Shown: positions 58,008 to 64,000 of the stretch, piece by piece | How the letters are laid out: every line of letters starts with the position of its first letter | Numbering within the stretch: position 1 is the stretch's first letter | From: Flintibacter muris | GTDB lineage: Bacteria > Bacillota > Clostridia > Oscillospirales > Oscillospiraceae | DNA length: 64,000 nt | Assembly: GCF_943192995.1 (NCBI RefSeq) | Contig: NZ_CALPCP010000014.1 | Location: forward strand, 16,748-80,747 | Direction of reading: 5' to 3' | Notes under the pieces: model-generated | The model's database searches: none | What the model was told of the DNA's origin: nothing | The model's input: only the letters and a program-made list of their open reading frames with translations | Made by a program: the position numbers and the translations under genes

Positions 58008-59093
58008 TCAGCGCTTGATGTCGTAGTTCATGTTCATCAGGTTGCGGATGGACTCCACGTCGTCGGTAATATTGGCGTCGCCGTGGATGGTATGCTTGAT
58101 GACGCTGCTGGCCACGGCGAAATTGACCATATCCATGGGCTTGTACCCGTTCATCATGGCGTAGATCAGGCCGCTGGCAAAGGCGTCGCCGCCGCCCACA
58201 CGGTCCAGGATGTTGAAGGTAAACAGCTTGCTCTCAAAGGTGTGGCCCTGATACCACATGTAGGCCATCAGGCTGTTTTCGCTGCCGCTGTGGGCGTAGC
58301 GCACATGGCGGGCGATACATTTCAGATTGGGGTAGCGCTCCACAAAGGCCTGGAAAATCTCGTCCTGCTGCTCATAGCTGGGCTGGAGGGATACGCCGTC
58401 CTTCCAGTCGCCCTTGCTGTGGTCGCTCTCGTCCCGCCACAGGTGGTAGGGCTCAATGCCCAGCAGCACGTCCACATAGGGCAGGCACTGGGTGCAGAAG
58501 TCCCGGGCCTCTTCCCAGGTCCACAGCTTGCTGCGGAAGTTGCCGTCAAAGCTGACGGTGATGTCCTTCTCCCTGGCCTTTTTCATACAGTCCAGAATGA
58601 GCTGGGCGCAGCTGGGGGACAGGGCGGGGGTAATACCGCTGAGGTGGAGCCAGTGGTAGCCCTCCAGAAGGGCGTCCAGGTCCACGGTGGAGAAGTCATA
58701 CTCGGTGATGGCGCTGTGCCGCCGGTCGTAGGTGACCTTGCTGGGGCGGATGCCGTAGCCTGTCTCCAGATAGTAGGTGCCCAGGCGGTGGGTGGGGGTC
58801 TCCTCTCTGCTGCTGAGGATCATGGGAGTGCAGTGGACGTCGTTGGAGCGCAGCATCCGGACGGCGCTCTTCCCCAGGCTGTTGTTGGGAACAACGGAAA
58901 AGAAGGTGCTGTCCACCCCCAGGTTGGCCAGGGCCAGAGCAATGTTGGCCTCACTGCCCCCGTAGCTGGCCTCAAAGCTGGTGGCCACCCGAATCTTCTC
59001 GTAGTTGGGGGGCGTCAGACGGAGCATGATCTCTCCAATGGTGATAAAACGGGGGGAGCCGGCCAGGGGACGAATGGGGTTTGCATGTTTCAT
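58008..59093 (-). CDS. kdgK: 2-dehydro-3-deoxygluconokinase, second copy (PfkB family)
   Basis: 361 residues from the ATG at 59093 (AGGAGG 8 nt upstream). The open frame extends far upstream only by chance. The PfkB marks are EASYGGSEANIALALANLG and DRVGGGDAFASGLIYAM. It phosphorylates KDG from the KduI/KduD route encoded divergently. It is longer than the copy at 13.6 kb by an insertion around HLWRDESDHSKGDWKDG, so the two are paralogues, not recent duplicates. Confidence 0.93.
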   Translation of the reverse strand: MKHANPIRPLAGSPRFITIGEIMLRLTPPNYEKIRVATSFEASYGGSEANIALALANLGVDSTFFSVVPNNSLGKSAVRMLRSNDVHCTPMILSSREETPTHRLGTYYLETGYGIRPSKVTYDRRHSAITEYDFSTVDLDALLEGYHWLHLSGITPALSPSCAQLILDCMKKAREKDITVSFDGNFRSKLWTWEEARDFCTQCLPYVDVLLGIEPYHLWRDESDHSKGDWKDGVSLQPSYEQQDEIFQAFVERYPNLKCIARHVRYAHSGSENSLMAYMWYQGHTFESKLFTFNILDRVGGGDAFASGLIYAMMNGYKPMDMVNFAVASSVIKHTIHGDANITDDVESIRNLMNMNYDIKR

Positions 59094-59213
59094 CTTCTGT
59101 TCCTCCTGCATATTTGATGGGAAAAATATGGTTTTTGGCTGTACACGGGGGGATAAAAAGTGTATAATCGGAGCGAAGGAGAGAGCCGGATATTTGTAAA
59201 TTCCCGATACGCT

Positions 59214-59243
59214 ATTATATTCCATCTGCCCGGCTTTGTCCAA
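59214..59243 (-). promoter_or_regulatory. Promoter of the second kdgK
   Basis: On the minus strand TTGGAC (59238-59243), 18 nt, TATAAT (59214-59219). A + strand TATAAT at about 59162 may serve the divergent kduI. Confidence 0.65.
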
Positions 59244-59279
59244 GGTTTTTGAGGGAATTTCACAGAAGAGGTTAAAAAT

Positions 59280-60122
59280 ATGGATATTCGCTATTCCGCA
59301 AGTCCCAACGACGTAAAGCGGTATACCACCCAGGAGCTGAGAGACGAGTTCCTGATTACCGGTTTGTACGTGCCGGACACAGTAAAGGCCACCTATTCCC
59401 ATGTGGACCGCATGGTGGTAATGGGCATCATGCCGGTGAGCGAGAGGGTACCTATCGACAAGGGGATTGACGTATGGGCCAACTTTGGCACGCGGTATTT
59501 TCTGGAGCGCCGGGAGGCGGGTGTGTTCAATCTGGGAGGCCGCGGCTTTATCGAGGTGGACGGCGAGCGCTATGACCTGGGCTATGAGGACTGCCTCTAT
59601 ATCACCAAGGGCGCTGAAAAGGTCTGCTTTGGCAGCGAGGACGGGGCCGATCCCGCCAGATTCTACCTGGTCTCCGCCCCCGCCCACAGGGCGTTTAAAA
59701 CCACACTGCTTACTATGGACAGCGCCAACCACCGCCCCTGCGGCCAGGCGGAGCTGTCCAACCAGCGGGTCATCAACCAGTTCATCCACCCCGATGTGCT
59801 GGAAACCTGCCAGCTCTCCATGGGTCTGACCCGGCTGTCCCCCGGCAGCGTTTGGAATACCATGCCTGCCCACACCCACGAGCGGCGGATGGAGGTATAC
59901 ACCTACTTTGAAATTCCCCAGGATCAGGTGGTGTTCCACATGATGGGCCAGCCTCAAGAGACCCGCCACCTGGTGATGCAGAATTTTGACGCGGTAATCT
60001 CCCCCTCCTGGTCCATCCACGCAGGGGCGGGCACCGCCAGCTACACCTTTATCTGGGCCATGGGGGGAGAAAATCAGGCCTTTGACGACATGGACGTGAT
60101 CCCCACCGCTGATTTGAAATGA
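59280..60122 (+). CDS. kduI: 5-dehydro-4-deoxy-D-glucuronate isomerase
   Basis: 280 residues, full length. The zinc-binding region is HTHERRMEVYTYFE (cupin fold), with GPCGQAELSN-type loop features nearby (RPCGQAELSNQRVINQFIHP). It turns 4-deoxy-5-keto-uronate from pectin, alginate-like or glycosaminoglycan breakdown into 2,5-diketo-3-deoxygluconate, the KduD substrate. It heads the rightward operon with kduD; gntR follows. Confidence 0.97.
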   Translation: MDIRYSASPNDVKRYTTQELRDEFLITGLYVPDTVKATYSHVDRMVVMGIMPVSERVPIDKGIDVWANFGTRYFLERREAGVFNLGGRGFIEVDGERYDLGYEDCLYITKGAEKVCFGSEDGADPARFYLVSAPAHRAFKTTLLTMDSANHRPCGQAELSNQRVINQFIHPDVLETCQLSMGLTRLSPGSVWNTMPAHTHERRMEVYTYFEIPQDQVVFHMMGQPQETRHLVMQNFDAVISPSWSIHAGAGTASYTFIWAMGGENQAFDDMDVIPTADLK

Positions 60123-60131
60123 GGTAATCGT

Positions 60132-60932
60132 ATGGACATGAAACAGCTCTTTTCCCTGGAGGGAAAAACCGCCCTGGTCACCGGCGGCGCCTACGGAATC
60201 GGCTTTGCTATCGCTGAAGCTCTGGCGGCCGCAGGGGCAAAGATTGTCTTCAACTGCCGCAGCCAGTCCAACCTGGACAAGGCCATGGAAAGCTATGAGG
60301 CCAAGGGCATCCAGGCCCAGGGTTATATTGCCGACGTCACGGATGAGAAACAGGTGGCGGAGCTGGTGGCCAAAATTGAGGCCGACCTGGGCGGCGTGGA
60401 CATTCTGGTAAACAACGCCGGCATCATCAAGCGTATTCCCATGGCGGAGATGTCCACCGAGGACTTCCGCCAAGTGGTGGATATCGACCTGGTGGGCCCC
60501 TTTATCTGTGCCAAGGCGGTTATCCCCGGAATGCTGAAAAAGGGACATGGCAAAATCATCAACATCTGCTCCATGATGAGTGAGCTGGGCCGGGAGACCG
60601 TCTCCGCCTACGCTTCCGCCAAGGGCGGGCTGAAGATGCTCACCCGGAATATCTGCGCCGAGTACGGCGGAGCCAATATCCAGTGCAACGGTATCGGCCC
60701 AGGCTACATTGCCACCCCCCAAACCGCCCCCCTCCGGGAGCGCCAGCCCGACGGCAGCCGCCACCCCTTCGATCAGTTCATCATCTCCAAAACCCCCGCC
60801 GCCCGCTGGGGCGAGCCGGAGGACCTGATGGGCCCGGCGGTATTCCTGGCTTCCGACGCCTCCAACTTTGTCAACGGCCACATCCTCTATGTGGACGGCG
60901 GCATTCTGGCCTATATCGGCAAACAGCCGTGA
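60132..60932 (+). CDS. kduD: 2-dehydro-3-deoxy-D-gluconate 5-dehydrogenase
   Basis: 266 residues, a short-chain dehydrogenase. NAD site TGGAYGIGFAIAEAL, catalytic Tyr-x-x-x-Lys in AYASAKGG and the N-A-G motif NNAGI are all present. It reduces diketo-deoxygluconate to KDG for the kinase encoded divergently. It follows kduI by 9 nt with GAGG upstream. Confidence 0.96.
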   Translation: MDMKQLFSLEGKTALVTGGAYGIGFAIAEALAAAGAKIVFNCRSQSNLDKAMESYEAKGIQAQGYIADVTDEKQVAELVAKIEADLGGVDILVNNAGIIKRIPMAEMSTEDFRQVVDIDLVGPFICAKAVIPGMLKKGHGKIINICSMMSELGRETVSAYASAKGGLKMLTRNICAEYGGANIQCNGIGPGYIATPQTAPLRERQPDGSRHPFDQFIISKTPAARWGEPEDLMGPAVFLASDASNFVNGHILYVDGGILAYIGKQP

Positions 60933-60952
60933 CACAGCGCTCTTTCCACAGC

Positions 60953-60986
60953 GGGGACTTCGCCGGCGGGCGGAGTCCCTGGCTTT
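60953..60986 (+). terminator. Terminator of kduID
   Basis: GGGACTTCGCC and GGCGGAGTCCC form an 11-bp stem with one mismatch, followed by TGGCTTTTT. It lies before the gntR promoter region, which carries GGTATACTAGTA at 60991. Confidence 0.75.
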
Positions 60987-61075
60987 TTCCGGTATACTAG
61001 TAGACAAATCGCCGCAGTTGTGCTAAAGTAAAGACAATGTGCCCAAACAAGTCCGTCACGGATATAGGAGTCTGT

Positions 61076-61750
61076 ATGAAACTGTTAGAACGCCTGCCCC
61101 GGGAGAGCGGCCGGGACTATGCTCTGCGCAACATCAAAGAGAATATTATCAATCTGGAGCTGGCCCCCGGCAGTCAGATCAGCGAGAATGAGCTGGCCGC
61201 CGAGATGGGCCTGTCCCGCACTCCGGTGCGGGAGGCCCTGATTGAGCTGTCCAAGGTGGAGATTGTGGAGATTCACCCCCAGCGCAAAAGTACAGTCCCC
61301 CTTATCAATTCCGAGCTGGTGGAGGAGTCCCGCTTTATGCGCAATCTGCTGGAGTGCGCTGTGGTGGAGCTGGTGTGTGAGATGGCCGGCCCCATGGATA
61401 TCGAGCGTCTCAACGCCAATATCCGCCTGCAAAGCTTCTATCTGGACGGCACCTACACCAATGAGCTCATGGCCTTGGACAATCAGTTTCATGGCATGCT
61501 GTTTGAGATTGCCAAAAAGTCCCGGGTGTTTCAGCTGATCCAGAATATCGCCATCCACTTTGACCGGGTGCGGGGGATGGCCCTGTCCTCGGTAAAGGAC
61601 CTGAAGGTGGTCCAGGACCACCAGGATCTGGTAGATCTGATTTGCCGGAAGGACGCCAAAGGGGCCCAGGAGCTGATGACCCTTCACCTGAACCGTTACA
61701 AAATTGATTTACCCACCATCCGGGCGGCATATCCGCAGTATTTTAAGTGA
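61076..61750 (+). CDS. GntR-family regulator (FadR/FCD subfamily)
   Basis: 224 residues from the ATG at 61076 (TAGGAG upstream). The winged helix (ISENELAAEMGLSRTPVREALIELSKVEIVEIHPQ) is followed by an all-helical FCD domain with the usual DNQFHGMLFEIA metal-site region. Regulators of this type often respond to uronates or KDG. It probably controls kduI-kduD and the divergent kdgK. GGTATAC motifs on both sides may be its sites, but this is weak. Confidence 0.9.
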   Translation: MKLLERLPRESGRDYALRNIKENIINLELAPGSQISENELAAEMGLSRTPVREALIELSKVEIVEIHPQRKSTVPLINSELVEESRFMRNLLECAVVELVCEMAGPMDIERLNANIRLQSFYLDGTYTNELMALDNQFHGMLFEIAKKSRVFQLIQNIAIHFDRVRGMALSSVKDLKVVQDHQDLVDLICRKDAKGAQELMTLHLNRYKIDLPTIRAAYPQYFK

Positions 61751-61795
61751 AATGTTCAGATTTTTGGGGAGTTTCCCCTGGTATACAGTATAAGC

Positions 61796-61824
61796 GCCGG
61801 CCCTCCTTTCCGGGGAGGGCCGGC
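61796..61824. terminator. Terminator between gntR and the truncated gene
   Basis: GCCGGCCCTCC and GGGAGGGCCGGC stem, GC-rich, with no long T-run. It separates two convergent genes. Confidence 0.7.
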
Positions 61825-61834
61825 TGCCGTCTGT

Positions 61835-62632
61835 TCAGAAGCTGAGAATTTCCTCCCAGATATCCTGGGCAATTTCGTCCACCAGTCCGAAATCCACATG
61901 GGGGTTGTAGATGGCTTCCAGATCATCGTGCATAGCCTTGGCCTGGGCCAGGGAGGATACCGCCTCCTCCACAAGGGCGGCGGATACCTTTCTGGCAAAC
62001 CGAAGCCGGGGCCGGCTGCGCCGCAGGGCCTCCCCATCTGCCGCCGCTTCCAGGCGGATACGGCGGTAGGGCGCTGTCGGAAGGGGCAGACCGGCGGAGA
62101 CAGTGAGGAAAGCCAGCCCTAACCGGGGCACCAGCAGATGAGCCAGACGGTCGGGCGCCATGGGGTCGGGACAGGCTACCACGTCATAGCCGTTGGCCGT
62201 CACCCCGGCCAGCAGATGAATGAGCAGTTCGTGGGCCAGCCCGCAGATGTCCGTCAGGGCATACACCCGCCCGCACTGGGCCAGGGCGGTGTCGTACAGG
62301 CATACAGGCCCCTGGTGGGTGATTGCGCCCAGAAAGCGCAGCTTGACCCGTCCAGACGCCTCGGCTTTCCGCCGGGGGACTTCCCGGGTGAGAATGCCGC
62401 GGGCCCGCTTGGCCAGCTTTTGGGACAGAGCGTCGGTGAGCAGCACGGAGCGCTGGTCTTCCATAATCTCCGCCGCCGCCCCCAAACAGCGGTAGGCCCG
62501 CTGATAGCAGCCCTTGTAACCAACCATGCAGTCCATAATCTCCTTGCGCAGCGGCCAAAGAAACTCTTTGTTGTAACAGTCCCCCATATTCACATAACGC
62601 TCCACCGCACCAGGATATTTGGGCTCCACCAC
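61835..62632 (-). pseudogene. 3' part of a truncated conserved gene
   Basis: Up to 265 residues can be read, with a GTG as the apparent start. The upstream frame keeps protein-like sequence (KCSYGTAPHVVEP) until a TAG near 62671, where foreign DNA begins. The product part is helical and lacks a full P-loop, so the N-terminal domain seems lost. I suspect it is the C-terminal half of a Clostridia ATPase-like protein, but the family is not certain. The break fits the mobile-element junction to its right. Confidence 0.55.
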
Positions 62633-62736
62633 GTGGGGCGCGGTGCCGTAAGAACACTTTTGGGGGACAAGCTATTGAAAAAATAAAGCGTGACTGCTCA
62701 TTTTTACAACCAAATAGAGAGAGCTAAAAACACTTT

Positions 62737-63531
62737 ATGACTTGGTCAAATCTGTGGTTCTTTACGGATGACGGAATCCGGGGAACTACTTTCAAGCGTC
62801 CGGGGCTGGACGCTATGTTAGACGAAATCCGGGCGGGGAACGTGGCAACGGTTATCATCAAAGACCAGAGCCGAATCGGGCGTGACGTGGTTGAAGTGGG
62901 GCTATTAAAGCGCACCTTTGACGAGTACCATGTGCGTTTTATTGCCGCAAATGACAACCTTGACACCGCCAACGGCTTTGATATTATGTCTATCTTCCGT
63001 GACGTGATAAACGAGTGGTACGTTGCCGACACCAGCCGCAAAATCAAGGCTGTTTTCAAGTCCAGAATGGAAAAGGGCTTGCGCTGTTCGGGCAGTGTCT
63101 GCTATGACACTGCCATGCGTGAGCCTTTTAATATATACGTCTGCCTGTTTTTTATCTGGTCAGCATTGGCACTGGTTTTATTTGTCCATAAGATAACGGT
63201 TTATCAAGGCTTTATCCAATACATCAAAGCAGGAAATAAAGAGGTATCGGATATAAAGATTTTGAATCTGCTATCTGATTGTGAAGAAAAACTGAATATT
63301 AACACAAGAGTGGAACTATCCTGTAATCCGTTGATTGCTTCCCCTATGCTGATTGGTTTCTTTCGTCCAAGAATCATTTTACCTGTTGGGGAATTAGAAG
63401 ATAAAGAACTGAAAAGAAGATACACTTTTTCTTGTTCCCTACTTGACATTACCAAAAGGCACCAACCACATACCACTAGACACCAAGATTTTGTCCATTC
63501 TCATTTCCTTAAAACACCAGAAAAGTTATGA
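62737..63531 (+). pseudogene. Chimeric remnant: serine recombinase / BlaR1-type peptidase
   Basis: Residues 1-125 read as a large serine recombinase catalytic domain lacking its first 50 or so residues (LWFFTDDGIRGTTFKRPG, KDQSRIGRDVVEVG, then DTSRKIKAVFKSRMEKGL). After CSGSV the frame changes, without a stop, into a membrane-bound M56 (BlaR1/MecR1) piece (ILNLLSDCEEKLNINTRVELS, SPMLIGFFRPRIILPVGE). That piece stops before the HExxH site. The end (TTRHQDFVHSHF) looks unrelated. It should be inactive. Confidence 0.8.
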
Positions 63532-63673
63532 AAAAGTCCTGAAACCCTTGATATTACAGTGTTCCTAATAGGAGCCATTCATATGAGAGACAATGAAAGC
63601 AAAACTGTCTCTCATAAGTTAGATACTCGTAAGACAGTATTAGATTTGTTTTTTGGAAACGGCGTAGCGTTGG

Positions 63674-63937
63674 CTATGCCGTTTCTCCGTTTTGTAAGTC
63701 GTTCAGCAGGGACGCGGGGAGTATTCCCACAAGGTCATAGGATATGTCAATCTGCTGTTCCCTGTGTCCGTTTGAAGTGTCCGGCATATGGACGTAAACT
63801 GCTTTCACCATGTCATTCAATACGGCGGGTGTCAGTTCGTCCATGTCAAGATACTCATGTACCTTACTAATGAACCGTTCAATGTTCTCTGCCTGTTCTT
63901 CCTGTCGGTTAATTTCTTCATTTAGAAGCTGTACCAA
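63674..63937 (-). pseudogene. C-terminal fragment of a serine recombinase (DUF4368-like)
   Basis: About 87 residues (FISKVHEYLDMDELTPAVLND, then MVKAVYVHMPDTSNGHREQQIDISYDLVG) match the end domain of TndX-type recombinases. The frame is closed by a TAG near 63950 and has no true start, so it is a 3' remnant. It is on the other strand to the N-terminal piece and cannot be part of the same gene unless an inversion occurred. Confidence 0.75.
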
Positions 63938-63964
63938 TAGATAAAAAGGTGCTATAATGAGGGT

Positions 63965-64000
63965 ATGATACAGAAAAATGAGAGACGCAGGTATGCGAGC
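63965..64000 (+). CDS. Start of a gene cut by the window end
   Basis: ATG with GAGGG just upstream and TATAAT at 63953-63958; 12 codons (MIQKNERRRYAS) before the window ends. The family cannot be told. The closeness of the -10 box to the start gives a very short leader. Confidence 0.4.
   Translation, partial: MIQKNERRRYAS

Larger units (their letters stand above)
62660..64000. mobile_element. Graveyard of mobile-element fragments
   Basis: From about 62660 to the window end the composition drops and only broken genes remain: a serine recombinase N-terminal part on the + strand, a BlaR1/MecR1-like piece fused to it, and a recombinase C-terminal part on the minus strand. No intact integrase or conjugation gene is visible, and the left edge cuts a chromosomal gene. 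The element may continue beyond the window. Confidence 0.7.

Noticed and set aside
59094..61007. Upstream extension of the second kdgK frame to a 999-residue protein
   Set aside because: The extension runs antisense to kduI and kduD and has no family pattern. The ATG at 59093 has AGGAGG and begins a normal kinase.

Overview
The window looks like a chromosomal segment of a GC-rich, spore-forming gut Clostridia. The best guess is the Oscillospiraceae, near Flavonifractor, Lawsonibacter or Intestinimonas. This is inferred from the complete spoIIIA operon, a WalRK system with YycH/YycI-like partners, strong AGGAGG ribosome binding sites, a CIRCE-controlled groESL operon, many sugar-acid and host-glycan genes, and several families of short GC-rich palindromic repeats between genes. 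No tRNA, rRNA or CRISPR array was seen.

Layout. 0.1-1.2 kb: an XRE/zinc-ribbon regulator coupled to a small membrane protein. 1.5-8.4 kb: an AraC regulator divergent from a GH112 galactosyl-N-acetylhexosamine phosphorylase operon with its own sugar ABC importer, which points to mucin or milk-glycan building blocks. 8.6-15.7 kb: a leftward sugar-acid region with a KDGal kinase, two KDPG-type aldolases (one fused to a VOC-like domain), a tripartite tricarboxylate-type transporter and a KDG kinase. 16-17.4 kb: small regulatory genes. 17.4-19.6 kb: groESL. 19.6-20.6 kb: a candidate type I toxin with a full antisense transcription unit, plus an XRE gene and a frameshifted small gene. 20.6-24.6 kb: lipid kinase, rRNA methyltransferase, ankyrin-like protein and glutamate racemase. 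24.7-29.9 kb: nudix-walR-walK-yycH-yycI. 30.2-32.1 kb: another XRE module, then rplJ-rplL with an L10 leader. 32.2-34.7 kb: a lower-GC patch with TetR, a 32-residue ORF, a response-regulator diguanylate cyclase and a PilZ protein. 35.1-40.1 kb: spoIIIAA-AH. 40.2-43.7 kb: phosphofructokinase and polyphosphate kinase. 44.2-53.4 kb: an isomerase, DUF4867, xylulokinase and monosaccharide ABC operon with a divergent ROK regulator. 53.4-57.8 kb: an ArsC/Spx-like protein, a 5' remnant of spoVT, an NhaC antiporter, an Ntn-hydrolase-like orphan and a GH25 lysozyme. 58.0-61.8 kb: kdgK divergent from kduI-kduD-gntR. 61.8-64.0 kb: a truncated chromosomal gene against a graveyard of recombinase and BlaR1-type fragments.

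How it fits together. Much of the window handles 2-keto-3-deoxy sugar acids: KduI and KduD make KDG from uronate breakdown products, KdgK and DgoK phosphorylate such acids, and Eda-type aldolases split the phosphates to pyruvate and a triose phosphate. The other large operons import host-type disaccharides or monosaccharides. All three transporter operons carry a strong hairpin directly after the binding-protein gene, probably to set binding-protein excess. The most interesting novel candidate is the toxin/antisense locus at 19.6-20.0 kb. It has a 50-residue holin-like ORF and an opposing consensus promoter, with an intrinsic terminator placed so that the antisense RNA would cover the whole toxin gene.
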